This document shows, piece after piece, positions 41,086 through 52,000 of a stretch of DNA of 64,000 bases. The DNA lies in NCBI GenBank assembly GCA_041494445.1, contig JBGQAU010000004.1:1-64000 (forward strand), in the 5' to 3' direction. The notes beneath the pieces are model-generated. The model saw only the letters and a list, made by a program, of their open reading frames with translations. It ran no database searches and was not told the DNA's origin. A program made the position numbers and the translations under genes. How positions within the stretch are numbered: position 1 is the stretch's first letter; the number at the start of each line of letters is the position of its first letter. The DNA comes from JAIQFR01 sp041494445 (GTDB lineage Bacteria; Acidobacteriota; Polarisedimenticolia; Polarisedimenticolales; JAIQFR01).

Positions 41086-43281
41086 TCAGGGATGGGGGCC
41101 GAGCCGCGGGTCCATCTCGCCCAGGAGGTGCTTGGCGCCGTCCACGTCGGTCATCACCCAGAGCATGTAGCGCACGTCGACCAGGATCGACCGCGTACGC
41201 ACGGGGTCGAAGACGATGTCCGATCCGACCGTGTCGAAGGTGCCGTCGAAGAGCAGCCCGACCAGCTCGCCCCTGGCGTTCAGCGCGGGAGAGCCCGAGT
41301 TGCCCCCCGTGGTGTCCACCGTGGCCAGGAAGTTCACCGGCACGTCGCCGAGCCTGGGGGTCGCGTAGGGCGTCTTCTTGCCGGCGCGGAGCGCGGCGAT
41401 CGCGTCCAGCTCGGCCTTGGGCGCGTCGAAGGGGGACTTGCCGGTGTGCTTCTCCACGATCCCGGCGAGCGTCGTCTGCGGCAGGTACACGAGCCCGTCG
41501 CGCGCGCCGACCCCCTCGACCTTGCCGAACGTCACCCGCAGGGTGCCGTTGGCGTCGGGCGGGAGGAGGCCGCCCGAGAACTCCAGCAGCGCGCGGACGT
41601 ACCGCGGCGTGAGCCGCGAGCGCAGTCCCTCGTTCTTCTTGTCGCGCTCCTCGATCTCCTCCCTCGCCGGGTACAGGAGCGCGGCCAGATCGATGAAGCT
41701 GTCCTTGGCCGAGAGCACCTCGGCGGTGGGCTTCTCGAGGAGCCCGAGGCGCAGCGCCAGGTCGGAGAGCCGCGTCCCCGCGTAGACCTTGTCGAGGAAC
41801 GCGTCGATCGCGCGCCCGGCGTCGGCGTCGCTCATCCCGGCGGCGAGCCCGGCGGCCGCGTCCAGCGGCGCGACGCGCGAGCCGGCGGGCAGGCGTGCCG
41901 CCTCGAGCAGGCCGTAGCGGAACAGCGCGCGGTCGACCCTGAGGTCGAGCGTCTTCTGCTGCCGCTCGTCGCGCTCGCGGATCCGCTTCCAGTTGCGCTC
42001 CTGGTAGTCGGGGTCGCGATCGAGGTCCGCCTTCGCCCGCTCGAGCGAGAGCTTGTAGATCGTCCCGGCCGACACGAGCAGCGTGGATCCGGACGTGACC
42101 GCGCGGAGAGCGGAATCTCGCTCGCGGGTCCTGTTCTCCTCCGCGGTCAGGGCGTCGAGCGCCGGAAGAACGTCCCCGTACTCCTTCAGACGCGCGAGGT
42201 CGGCCGCGATCCATGCGGTGAGCGTCTTCTCGCGCGCTTCCTTGGCGCCGAGGAGGTTGGCCTGGAGGAGGCCCTTCAGCTTTCCGCGGTTGTTGGTGAG
42301 GCCGTTGTTGAGGCCGCGCACCCGGTTGGCGACCTTGATCCGGATCTCCGGGTCGTCGCGCGACACGTCCTCGAGGATCGCCAGCTGGTCCTCCGAGCGC
42401 TTGATCTGCCGCGGGAGCGTCCACTCGGTCATCCGCCGGATCGCCGAGTATGTCTCCATCCTGCGGGTCGAGCCCGGGTAGCCGACGACGAAGACCGGAT
42501 CGCCCGGTTCGACCCCCTTCGGGTCGATCTCGAGCCGATGCTTCGGATGGTACGGCACGTTGTCCTTCGAGAACGGCGCGGACTTTCCCTCCTTGGTGAC
42601 GTACGCGCGGTAGAAGCCGAAGTCGCCCGTGTGGCGCGGCCACTGCCAGTTGTCGGTCTCGCCCCCGAACGAGCCTATCCCGGCCGCGGGCGTGTACACG
42701 AGCCGGACGTCCTGGATCTCGAGCTGCGCGATCTCGAAGTAGCGGTACCCCTCGAAGAAGCTCGCGACGCGGCACCGGAGGCCGTCCTTCTCGCAATCCT
42801 TGATGCGCTCCTTGGTCCGTCGCTCGATGACCTCGTAGCGCGCGCGGTCGTCGATCTTCGGGTCGATGTTCCCGGTGATCTCGTCGGTGACCTCCCTCGC
42901 CGACAGCGTCACGTAGGCGCGGCTGCCCGGCCCGGCCCACAGCTCCTCCTCCCGCGTCTTCGCGAGGTAGCCGTCCTCGAGCAGGTTGCGCGCGGCGGTC
43001 GAGTTGTACTGCAGCGCGCCGGTCACGCAGTGCTGGTTCGTGACGATCAGGCCGTCCGACGAGACGAACGACGCGCTGCAGCCGCCGAGGGAGACCACCG
43101 CTCCCATCGGATAGCCCGTGAGGTCCGCGAAGGTCTTCGGGTCGCCCTTGAAGCCGATCGCATCCAGCTGTTTCCGGAGCTCGGGAACCTGCTGCGGCAT
43201 CCACATGCCCTCCTCGGCGAGGGCGGAGCAGCAGCACGCTACGATGGCGAGGAGACAGGTCAGAAGCCGGAAGCCTCTCAC
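41086..43281 (-). CDS. S46-family dipeptidyl peptidase (DPP7/DPP11 type)
   Basis: A 731-residue exported serine peptidase. After a signal peptide (LLTCLLAIVACCCSALA) the chymotrypsin-like triad can be seen: His84 in TNQHC, Asp in PRHTGDF, and Ser near 661 in GGNSGSP. The mature N-terminus EEGMW is that of S46 enzymes, which release dipeptides from peptides in the periplasm. GTG 43281 follows GGGAGG. Whether it prefers hydrophobic (DPP7) or acidic (DPP11) residues was not decided. Confidence 0.87.
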   Translation of the reverse strand: MRGFRLLTCLLAIVACCCSALAEEGMWMPQQVPELRKQLDAIGFKGDPKTFADLTGYPMGAVVSLGGCSASFVSSDGLIVTNQHCVTGALQYNSTAARNLLEDGYLAKTREEELWAGPGSRAYVTLSAREVTDEITGNIDPKIDDRARYEVIERRTKERIKDCEKDGLRCRVASFFEGYRYFEIAQLEIQDVRLVYTPAAGIGSFGGETDNWQWPRHTGDFGFYRAYVTKEGKSAPFSKDNVPYHPKHRLEIDPKGVEPGDPVFVVGYPGSTRRMETYSAIRRMTEWTLPRQIKRSEDQLAILEDVSRDDPEIRIKVANRVRGLNNGLTNNRGKLKGLLQANLLGAKEAREKTLTAWIAADLARLKEYGDVLPALDALTAEENRTRERDSALRAVTSGSTLLVSAGTIYKLSLERAKADLDRDPDYQERNWKRIRERDERQQKTLDLRVDRALFRYGLLEAARLPAGSRVAPLDAAAGLAAGMSDADAGRAIDAFLDKVYAGTRLSDLALRLGLLEKPTAEVLSAKDSFIDLAALLYPAREEIEERDKKNEGLRSRLTPRYVRALLEFSGGLLPPDANGTLRVTFGKVEGVGARDGLVYLPQTTLAGIVEKHTGKSPFDAPKAELDAIAALRAGKKTPYATPRLGDVPVNFLATVDTTGGNSGSPALNARGELVGLLFDGTFDTVGSDIVFDPVRTRSILVDVRYMLWVMTDVDGAKHLLGEMDPRLGPHP

Positions 43282-43475
43282 GCGAACCTCCCTTGGTTTT
43301 CGGTGACCGGGATATTCTGTCACGAACGGGTCCCGCCGCGAGGTAGGATCGCCCCTCGTGCTCCACCGACACCGCTTTCGAACTATGATTCGCCACCGGG
43401 CCCGTCGTGAGCGCCCTGAGGCCCGCGACCCGAATCCGCTGGGAGCGAGCGCGACAAGGCAAGGGAGGAAACGAC

Positions 43476-43832
43476 ATGACTCAGGAAACCGGGCAACCCA
43501 AACAGTTCTCCGGCGAGCTTCCCGCCGCCCGTCCCGTGAAGTTGGACGAGCTGGTGAGCTACGCCCCGGGCTCGGTCGTCAGCCGCACGCTGGTGAAGAA
43601 CGCCGCGGGAACGATCACGCTGTTCGCGTTCGATGCCGGCCAGGGTCTGAGCGAGCACTCGGCGCCGTACGACGCCGTGGTTCAGGTCCTCGACGGCGCG
43701 GTGACTCTCTCCATCGGCGGCAAGGCGGTGCCGGCCGCCGCCGGAGAAACGGTCCTCATGCCCGCGAACGTCCCCCACGCCGTGCACGCGTCGCAGCGGT
43801 TCAAGATGGTGCTCACGATGATCCGCGGATAG
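43476..43832 (+). CDS. Cupin-domain protein
   Basis: A 118-residue single-domain cupin. Motif 1 is GLSEHSAPYDAVVQVLDG and motif 2 GETVLMPANVPHAV, with His residues positioned to bind a metal. Small cupins of this type act as sensors or isomerase-like enzymes; no substrate is evident. ATG 43476 follows GGGAGGAA. It precedes the cytochrome gene by 46 bp. Confidence 0.82.
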   Translation: MTQETGQPKQFSGELPAARPVKLDELVSYAPGSVVSRTLVKNAAGTITLFAFDAGQGLSEHSAPYDAVVQVLDGAVTLSIGGKAVPAAAGETVLMPANVPHAVHASQRFKMVLTMIRG

Positions 43833-43878
43833 TACCGCGCGGGCCGGACCGCAAGCTTCTCGACGCCAGGAGGAGGAG

Positions 43879-45183
43879 ATGTCCATGAAGGTATCCCGGG
43901 TGTTGACGGTGATGGGGCTGCTTCTGACGGCGCTCGCGATCCGCGCCGCCGACGCTCCCAACTGCGTCGGCTGTCACGGGTCGAAGGGGATCGCCGGGAG
44001 CGCCCTGCGGGACTGGAAGACCTCGAAGCACGCGGCGAACGACGTGGGCTGCGCAACCTGCCACCTGACCGGAGACACGACGAAGAAGACCAGCGCCTGC
44101 GACACGAGCGGGGTGGTCCGCGCCGTCCCCGGGAAGATCTGCGGCGAGTGCCACGGGGAGCAGTTCGGGCAATTCGCGCACAGCAAGCACGCCGCCGCGT
44201 GGATCGCGATGGATGCGATGCCCACCACGAAGGACCAGCCCAAGGCGATGATGGACGGGATGAAGGGGTGCGGCGGCTGCCACCGGGTCGGCTACGACAC
44301 GGGGCGCTGCGACTCGTGCCACACGCGGCACCTCTTCTCGGCGGCGGAGGCCCGTCGGCCCGAGGCCTGCGCGACGTGCCACATGGGGTTCGACCACCCG
44401 CAGTGGGAGATGTACTCCACGTCGAAGCACGGCGTGATCTACTCCCTGGGCGCGCCGGATTGGGACTGGGACATGCCACTGTCCGAGTGGTTCAAGGACC
44501 CCTCGAAGCCCAGCACCGGTCCGCGCGCCCCGACGTGCGCCTTCTGCCACATGCCCAACGGCAACCACGGCGTTCGGACCTCGTGGGGATTTCTCGCCGT
44601 CCGGCTGCCCGAGGACGACGCGGAGTGGATGAAGGACCGCGCCACGATCCTCCAGGGCCTCGGGGTCCTCGACAAGGAGGGCAAGCCGACCGCCCGCCTG
44701 GACGTGGTCAAGGCGGGCGACGTGGCCCGTCTCACCAAGGAGTCGTGGCAGGCCGAGCGCGATCGGATGCTCGGGCAGTGCGGCAAGTGCCACGCGCCCT
44801 CGTTCGCCAAGGAGGAGCTCGGGAAGGGAGACGAGATCCTCAAGGCGGCGGACCACCTGATGGCCGAGGCGATCCGCGAGGTCGACGGGCTCTACCGCGA
44901 CGGGATTCTCGAGGAGCCGAAGGACCGCCCGTTCCACGTGGACGTCCTGCGCTTCTACGAGGTCCAGCACCCGATCGAGCAGAAGCTGTACGTCATGCTC
45001 ATGGAGCACCGGATGCGGACGTTCCAGGGCGCGTTCCACATGAACCCGGATTACCAGCACTGGTACGGCTGGGCCGAGATGAAACGCGACCTCGCGGAGA
45101 TCCGGTCCGAGGCGGCGACGCTTCGCCGCGAGCGCCCGAAGGCGGCGCCGGCCGCGAAGACCGCGCCGGCCAGGAAGAAGTAG
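43879..45183 (+). CDS. Octaheme c-type cytochrome, HAO-related
   Basis: A 434-residue periplasmic cytochrome with signal peptide (VMGLLLTALAIRAADA) and eight CxxCH haem motifs (CVGCH, CATCH, CGECH, CGGCH, CDSCH, CATCH, CAFCH, CGKCH). Haem number, length and the C-terminal GAFHMNPDYQHWYGWAEM place it with the hydroxylamine-oxidoreductase/octaheme family, whose members oxidise hydroxylamine or reduce nitrogen or sulfur oxyanions. Whether the crosslinking Tyr of true HAO is present was not determined. Two ATGs (43879, 43885) follow GGAGGAGG. Confidence 0.8.
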   Translation: MSMKVSRVLTVMGLLLTALAIRAADAPNCVGCHGSKGIAGSALRDWKTSKHAANDVGCATCHLTGDTTKKTSACDTSGVVRAVPGKICGECHGEQFGQFAHSKHAAAWIAMDAMPTTKDQPKAMMDGMKGCGGCHRVGYDTGRCDSCHTRHLFSAAEARRPEACATCHMGFDHPQWEMYSTSKHGVIYSLGAPDWDWDMPLSEWFKDPSKPSTGPRAPTCAFCHMPNGNHGVRTSWGFLAVRLPEDDAEWMKDRATILQGLGVLDKEGKPTARLDVVKAGDVARLTKESWQAERDRMLGQCGKCHAPSFAKEELGKGDEILKAADHLMAEAIREVDGLYRDGILEEPKDRPFHVDVLRFYEVQHPIEQKLYVMLMEHRMRTFQGAFHMNPDYQHWYGWAEMKRDLAEIRSEAATLRRERPKAAPAAKTAPARKK

Positions 45184-45420
45184 CGCGGTGCGCCCGGGAG
45201 GATCCGCGCCCGAAACGCGCCGACGCGGGGACGGGCGCGCGCGAGCTGACGCCGCCTCGCCGGCGTGCGGCCCCGGGCCTTCCGAGCCGCGGAATCACTT
45301 TACCCAGTACCCCCGTTAGGCGCGACCTGCCGAACGTCATCGCGGTGGCCGCGTCCGATCGAGTAGGCCTTCAGGCCGATTGCCGATCTTGGTACCGATC
45401 GGAGCACCGGGAGCGGGTCC

Positions 45421-47544
45421 CTAACGACCGGTCCCTACCGGCGCCCGGCGACGCGCCTCCGCGAGCGCCCGGCTCGCGCTCTGGTTGCCGGGCTCGATCC
45501 TGAGGACCTCCTCGAAGTGCGCGATCGCGTCGGCGAGCTTGCCCTGCCTCGCCAGGAGCAGGCCGAGATTGAAGTGGGCGGTCGTGTCGCGGGGGTCGAG
45601 GCGCAGCACCTGGGCGAAGTGGCGCGCCGCCTGCTCGGTGTCGCCCTGCATCGCGAGCACGATTGCCAGGTTGTTGTGCGCCGCCGACAGGTCGGGCGCG
45701 ATCTCGATCGCCTTCGAGATCTCCTCGACGGCCTCGGCGGCGCGCCCCTGGCGGCCCAGCACCGAGCCCAGGTTGTTGCGGGCCTCGGCGAATCCGGGAT
45801 CGATCCGGATCGCCTCGCGGTACGCCGCCGCGGCTTCGTCGAGCCGTCCCCCATCGCGCAGCTCGTTGGCGCGCTCGAAGCTTGCCCGGGCCTCGGGCGC
45901 CACCTTTGCGGGGACGCTCGGCCGCGCGGCCTGCCGCCGTTGGACCTCGAGAGCGGCCCGGATCAGGCCGCCGATGGCGGGCTCGTCCGGCTCCAGGCGC
46001 TCCGCCTCGCGGAAGGCCACGATCGCACCGTCGACATCGCCCGTCTTGCCGAGAGCGTTCCCGAGGTTCAGCCAGGCCTCGACGTGCGATGGGTTCACCT
46101 TCAGCGCCTCCCGGTAGAGAACGATCGCCTCGCCGATCCGGCCCTTCCCCTGAAGGGCGACGCCGAGGTTCGAGAGCGCCGGCGCGTGGTCGGGGCGGAT
46201 CCGCCGCGCCTCCTCGAGGTGCGTGATGGCCTCGTCGAGCCGGCCTTCCCGCGTGAGCGCTCCTCCCAGATTGTTCTGCACGATGTAGTTGTCGGCCGTG
46301 ACCGCGAGCGTGTGCTCGAAGAGGGTCACGCTGTCGCGCCAGTAGCCGACCTGGCGCCACGTCAGGATCGAGGCGCCCAACACGGCCAGCGCGGCCGCCG
46401 AGCCGAGAGCCGGGCGCCCGTACCGCCACGCCCCGAGCAGGTCCGGCGCGCCCCACGCCAGCATCACGAACACGCCGACCAGGGGGACGTAGGTGTAACG
46501 GTCCGCGGACGACTGCATGCCCACCTGCACGACGCCGATCACGGGAACGAGCGTGCCGACGTACCAGAGCCAGCCGGTGAAGAGATACGGGGCTCGTCGC
46601 GCGACCGCCAGGACGGCCGCGGTGATCGCCGCCAGTACCGCGCAGGCCCCCGCGACCTTCCAGGCCGGCAGCGAGGCGGACAGCGGATAGAGCACCCCGA
46701 GGCCGGCCGGCCAGAACGTCCTGGCGAGATACGTCACGTACGCGACCACGGCGTTCGTTAGCCTCGCCCAGAACGGCAGCACGTCGAGCGCGGTCACCGC
46801 GCCTCCGCGCTGCTGGACGACGAAGGTCACGGCGGACGACACGGCGGCGAGAGCGAAGAGCGGCAGCTTCTCCGAAACGAGCCTGAACGGCGGGATCCAT
46901 CGCGTCCCGCCGCCCCAGCGCCGGAGCGGCCAGAAATCCAGCAAGAGGAGAACGAACGGCAACGTGACGAGCATCGGCTTGGCCATCAGCCCGAGAGCGA
47001 AGAGCACCGGGACGAGCACGCGGGTCGCCGTCGTGGGTCGCGCGACGTGTCGCGCGTAGGCGAGGAGGGTCAGCATCCAGAAGAGCGTGCTCAGCACGTC
47101 CTTGCGCTCGGCCGCCCACGCCACCGACTCGACGTGGAGCGGGTGCAGGGCGAACAGCGCGGCGACCATCGCGCTTCGCCACAAAGCACCGGTCATGAGG
47201 TGGAGCGCGAGCAGCAGTAGCACGGCGTTGAGGGCGTGCAGCCCCACCGAGACGAGATGATGGCCTGAGGGAGCGAGCCCGAAGACCTCGCAGTCGAGCG
47301 CGTGCGAGAGCCAGGTCAGGGGATGCCAGTTGCTCTGGGCACCGGTGCGGAAGGCCCAAGCCACCGTCTCGAACGTCAGGCCGGAGCGGACGTGCGGGTT
47401 GTCCGTGACGTAGGCGGGGTCGTCGTAGTCGACGAACCCGTTGCCGGCTACCGGGCGGTAGGCCGCGCCCACGAGGACGACGAGCGCGAGAGAGAGCAGG
47501 ACGAGCCGTGAGACCGGAGCGGGAGAACCGTGCTCGTGAGCCAT
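45421..47544 (-). CDS. TMTC-like membrane protein with TPR tail
   Basis: A 707-residue protein. The N-terminal about 400 residues hold about ten hydrophobic helices with NGFVDYDDPAYVTDNPHV and WHPLTWLSHALDCEVFGL, the pattern of TMTC-like glycosyltransferase-fold proteins of the GT-C class. From about 415 the rest is TPR repeats (NNLGGALTREGRLDEAITH, NLGVALQGKGRIGEAI, and so on), about seven units facing the periplasm or cytosol. Relatives in eukaryotes are O-mannosyltransferases; the bacterial substrate is unknown. Confidence 0.78.
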   Translation of the reverse strand: MAHEHGSPAPVSRLVLLSLALVVLVGAAYRPVAGNGFVDYDDPAYVTDNPHVRSGLTFETVAWAFRTGAQSNWHPLTWLSHALDCEVFGLAPSGHHLVSVGLHALNAVLLLLALHLMTGALWRSAMVAALFALHPLHVESVAWAAERKDVLSTLFWMLTLLAYARHVARPTTATRVLVPVLFALGLMAKPMLVTLPFVLLLLDFWPLRRWGGGTRWIPPFRLVSEKLPLFALAAVSSAVTFVVQQRGGAVTALDVLPFWARLTNAVVAYVTYLARTFWPAGLGVLYPLSASLPAWKVAGACAVLAAITAAVLAVARRAPYLFTGWLWYVGTLVPVIGVVQVGMQSSADRYTYVPLVGVFVMLAWGAPDLLGAWRYGRPALGSAAALAVLGASILTWRQVGYWRDSVTLFEHTLAVTADNYIVQNNLGGALTREGRLDEAITHLEEARRIRPDHAPALSNLGVALQGKGRIGEAIVLYREALKVNPSHVEAWLNLGNALGKTGDVDGAIVAFREAERLEPDEPAIGGLIRAALEVQRRQAARPSVPAKVAPEARASFERANELRDGGRLDEAAAAYREAIRIDPGFAEARNNLGSVLGRQGRAAEAVEEISKAIEIAPDLSAAHNNLAIVLAMQGDTEQAARHFAQVLRLDPRDTTAHFNLGLLLARQGKLADAIAHFEEVLRIEPGNQSASRALAEARRRAPVGTGR

Positions 47545-47676
47545 TCAGGATCCACTCTCTGAGAAACCCGACGCCGCGCGATCGGTTCGGGCCGGACCCC
47601 TCGGGAGCGCCGGCCGCACGCGGAAGCCTGCAAGTCTACACCCCGCGACGGTGCGTGCGCCGGAAGGTCCGCGGCG

Positions 47677-48771
47677 TCAGCGCCGGTCCTCGCGACGCTC
47701 GCTCGCGCCCGGGTCCACGGCCCAGCCCTCGCTCGAGCGCCGGAATGCCGCCAGCTTCGCGGGATTCCGCTCGCGCCACTCCAGCCCCTCGGGGTCGCCC
47801 GCGGCCCGCCTTATGTCGTAGGCGAGCGCCTCCATGTGCCCGCCGGCGCGCATCGCGTCGAAGTAGGCGAGGACGAAGGGTCCCCAGAACGGGACGTCCA
47901 CCTCCCGCGCGTGGAGCGACGAAACGAGCTTCAGCATGGTGTCGAGGGCATAGACGAAGAACGTGGCCTCGCTCTTCTCCTTCCACGGCCCGCTTCGGCG
48001 CAGGATCGCGATCATCGACATCCCGGCGACCTCCGCCGCGCTCGGCGACGACCGTGCCGTCTCGGTCGGCACGCGCGCGCGGATCACCTGGCGGGGGCCG
48101 CCGTCCCTCGACGCCGCCGGAGCGTCCAGGTTCTCGAAGAACATCGCCCACATCCTCTTCGCGATCTGCTCCGAAGGCGTATCCCTCTCGAGCGTCAGCG
48201 AGCGCGCGTAGGCCGCGAAGGCTCTCCCCTTCGCACCGGAGTCGTAAAGGGTGTCGCCGAAGGCGCGCCAGATCTCGGCGCGGTAAGGGGAGTCCCGGAG
48301 ACAGCTTTCGAACGCCTCGATCGCCGGCTCGGACCTTCCCTGCGCGGAGAGGCTCAACGCGAGGTGGAAGCGAAGCGTCGGGTCCGTGGGCCGGACCGCG
48401 AGTCCCCTGCGAAACACGCTCTCGGCGAGCGCCCAGTGTCCGAGCATGGCATGGGACGAGCCGAGCAGCACCCACGCCCCCTGCGGAGCGGTGTCGGGGG
48501 TCGCGACGATTCGATCGAGCATCTCTATCGCCGAGAGGTGCTCGCCCTTCGAGAACGTCGAGAAGGCCATCTCGTAACGGGCGTCCGCGTTCGACGGGTC
48601 CGCGTCGAGAACGCGTCGGAAGATGCGGATCGCGTCGTCGTACTCCCCCGCCTCGTGCGATTGGACGCCCGCGAGGAGAAGCTCGCCGGCGTCGGGAGGC
48701 ACAGGCGATGCGGCGCGGGCGGGCGACACGATGAGGACTGCGGCGGCGAGAAGTGTCGGGGCGAGACGCAT
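47677..48771 (-). CDS. Exported TPR-repeat protein
   Basis: A 364-residue protein with a signal peptide (LLAAAVLIVSPARAAS) and three to four TPR units (about 25-175; SHEAGEYDDAIRIFRRVLDA and similar). The C-terminal half (about 190-364) has no repeats and no recognised family. ATG 48771 gives MRLAPTLLAAA. It is the gene facing the metalloprotease across a 253-bp divergent gap. Confidence 0.72.
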   Translation of the reverse strand: MRLAPTLLAAAVLIVSPARAASPVPPDAGELLLAGVQSHEAGEYDDAIRIFRRVLDADPSNADARYEMAFSTFSKGEHLSAIEMLDRIVATPDTAPQGAWVLLGSSHAMLGHWALAESVFRRGLAVRPTDPTLRFHLALSLSAQGRSEPAIEAFESCLRDSPYRAEIWRAFGDTLYDSGAKGRAFAAYARSLTLERDTPSEQIAKRMWAMFFENLDAPAASRDGGPRQVIRARVPTETARSSPSAAEVAGMSMIAILRRSGPWKEKSEATFFVYALDTMLKLVSSLHAREVDVPFWGPFVLAYFDAMRAGGHMEALAYDIRRAAGDPEGLEWRERNPAKLAAFRRSSEGWAVDPGASERREDRR

Positions 48772-49024
48772 GGGTTCGGTTCCTCCGTCCTCAATGTGTG
48801 TCGCGGGTGGTGGAAAATCGAGCCGCGGTCGAAGGATTCCCACGAGTCGGAGGGCCGTCCGGCAGGCGTTTGTTACGCGGGCGGGCCCCGATCGGGTAAG
48901 AAGGTTAGGGGCGATCCCTGCCGTCGTGGCCCCTCCGCGGTATATTCCCTTCCCGGCGAACGGTCGAGAGAGCGAGGCGCGCCGGCGCCGGCTCCCGGAC
49001 CTCGCCCCGAGGGAAAGGAGTCGC

Positions 49025-52000
49025 ATGCGCTCGCTCCCCGATCGCTTCCGGCTGAGGTCGGCCGTCCTCCTCCTGGCCGCCCTCGCGGCCGCGTCGTTCA
49101 CGAGCGGGGTCGCCGCCAAGCGGCCGACGCGGCTGGACGCCTTCGCCGCGAGCCCCGCGATGCGCGCGCTCGCGCCGGAAACGGCATCGCCGGCCTTCGT
49201 GAGCGCCGGGAGCTTGGTCCAGGCCGAGCCGCGGCTCGGCGTCCCCACGTTCGTCTGGGCGGCGCGTCGGCCGGTCCCCTCCGGCGTCCGCGGCCCCGAG
49301 GATGCCGCGCGGCGCTATCTCGCGGATCTCGCGGGACTCTATCGCCTCGACGCGGCGGACACCGACGCGGCCTCGGTGCGCCTCGTCCATGACACGGGAC
49401 GGGGCGTCGTCGTCGTGAAGTTCCGGGAAGTGGTCGAGGGGATCGAGGTCTTCCGCGAGGAGCTGAGCATCGCGATGAAGAGGGACCTGTCGCTGGTCTC
49501 ACTGTCGGGCTATCTGAGCGGCGCTCCCGCGCGGGCCGGGAAGGATCTCGCCGGCGCGTACCGGCTGGGGCCGCGGGAGGCGATCGCGGCGGCCTACCTG
49601 GAAATGGAAGGGGAGAGCCTGACCGCGGCGGAGCTTCGCGGCCGCGGGGAGCGACGGGGATCCTACGAGCACTTCGACCTCAACACCCTGTCGAAATCCG
49701 GAGCCTCGCTGACCGGCGGGGCGCGGGCCAAGAGGGTACTGTTCCACCTGCCCGACCGTTTCGTGCCCTCCTACTACGTCGAGCTCGACGTGCGCCCGGA
49801 CGCGAGCACCGGCGGGGAGATGAACTCCTTCGTGGTGTCGGGACTCGACGGCACGATCCTCTTCCGGAACGACCTCACCGCCTCCGATTCGTTTACCTAC
49901 CGTGTCTGGGCGGAGACCGGGAGCCCGTACCGGCCGTTCGACGGGCCGCAGGGGAACTCCGCGAGCCCGCACCCGACGGGGGCGCCGAACGGGTTCCAGC
50001 CGGCTTTCGTGGCCCCGAGCCTCGTCGCCCTCCAGAACGGGCCGATCAGCACGAACGACCCGTGGCTGCCGACCGGGAGCACGACCACCGTCGGGAACAA
50101 CGTCGACGCCTACGCGGACCTCGTATCCCCGGACGGCTTCGGGAGCGGGGACTACCGGGCCTCGACGACGTCCTCCGGCGTCTTCGACCGGATCTACGAC
50201 ACGACCCGTCCGCCGAACGACAGCCAGAGCCAGATCATGGCGGCGACGACCCAGCTCTTCTACGACGTCAACTTCTTCCACGACTGGTACTACGACCCGG
50301 GATTCGACGAGGCGTCGGGGAACGCCCAGGAGAGCAACTACGGCAGGGGCGGGCTGGAGCACGACAGGATCCACGCCGAGGCGCAGGACTACGGCGGGAC
50401 CAACAACGCCAACATGTCGACACCGGCGGACGGCGGGAACCCCCGCATGCAGATGTACGTCTGGACGCCGAACACCGCAGCCTACGTCGTCGCCACGCCA
50501 CCAGGCTCGACCTACGCGAGCGGGACGGCGGCTTTCGGACCGCAGTCGTTCGACGCGACGGGATCGGTCGTCCTGGTCAACGACGGGACGTCCCCGGTCA
50601 CGGACGCGTGCCAGGCGATCACGAACAACGTCGCCGGGAAGATCGCCCTCATCGATCGCGGCACCTGCACGTTCAAGCAGAAGGCGGTCTACGCGCAGAA
50701 CGCCGGCGCCATCGGGGTCATCCTCGCGAACAACACGACGGGCGCAGCACCGGCCATGGGCGACGGGAGCCCGGCGGGGACCATCTCGATCCCCGTGCTC
50801 TCGGTCACGCAGACGGACGGCAACTCCATCAAGACGGCCTTGGGAGGCGGCGCCGTAACCGCGCGCCTCTACCGCGAGGCCGCGCCGAACCGGGACGGCA
50901 CCATCGACAACACGATCGTCGCGCACGAGTGGGGGCACTACATCAGCAACCGGCTCGTCGGCGACGCGAACGGACTCGGGAACAACCAGGGAGGAGGGAT
51001 GGGAGAGGGCTGGGGGGACTTCCACGCCCTTCTCCTGGTCGTGAGGCCGGAGGATACGGCCGTTCCCTCGAACACCTCGTTCAACGGGGTCTACGGCATC
51101 ACCGGCTACGTCGCCGGAGGCAGCGCGCCGCTGGGCGGCGGGAACAACGGCTACTTCTTCGGGATCCGCCGCTACCCGTACTCCACCGATTTCACCAAGA
51201 ATCCGCTCACCTTCCGGCACATCTCCGACGGGGTCCCGCTGCCCGCCGGGGTGCCGACGTCCGGATTCGGGTCGTCGTACAACTCGGAGGTCCACAACAC
51301 GGGGGAGGTCTGGGCGAGCATGCTGTGGGAATGCTACGCCTCGATCCTCCGCGACACGCTCGGGGCCACGCCCAGGCTCACCTTCGACCAGGCCCAGCAG
51401 CGGATGCGTGACTACCTCGTGGCCGGCTACAAGCTCACCCCGGCGGACCCGACCTTCGTCGAGGCCCGCGACGCGCTCCTGGCCGCGATCGTGGCCAACG
51501 ACGCCGCGGACTACGCGCTGTGCTCGGCGGCGTTCGCGCGCCGCGGAATGGGCCTTCGCGCGGTCGCGCCGGACCGCTACTCGACGGACAACACGGGGGT
51601 CGTCGAGAGCTATGCCTCGGGCAACGATCTCGCCTTGGTCTCCGCGACGCTCGACGACGCGGTGAGCTCGTGCGATTCGGACGGCGTGCTGGACGACGCC
51701 GAGACCGGGAACCTGACGATCACGCTCAGGAACGTGGGGACCGGTGCCCTGGCGGCGACTTCCGCGACCGTCTCCTCGAGCAACCCCGGGGTTTCGCTCC
51801 CCGCGGGCGCGAGCGTCGACTTCCCGCCCTCCCAGCCCATGCAGACCACGACCGCGTCGATCCCGGTCCGCCTCGGCCTTGTCGCGGGCATCCAGGAGAT
51901 CGACTTCGACATCGCGTACCGCGATCCCGCCTTCGCGATTCCCGGGGACGTCGTCGCGACCCGATCGTACCGGGGCAACACGGACGAGCTGCCGGCGTAT

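Noticed and set aside
40610..43477. 955-codon minus-strand frame over the S46 peptidase
   Set aside because: It is in a different frame from the real peptidase gene and is made of Arg/Gly/Pro-rich sequence.
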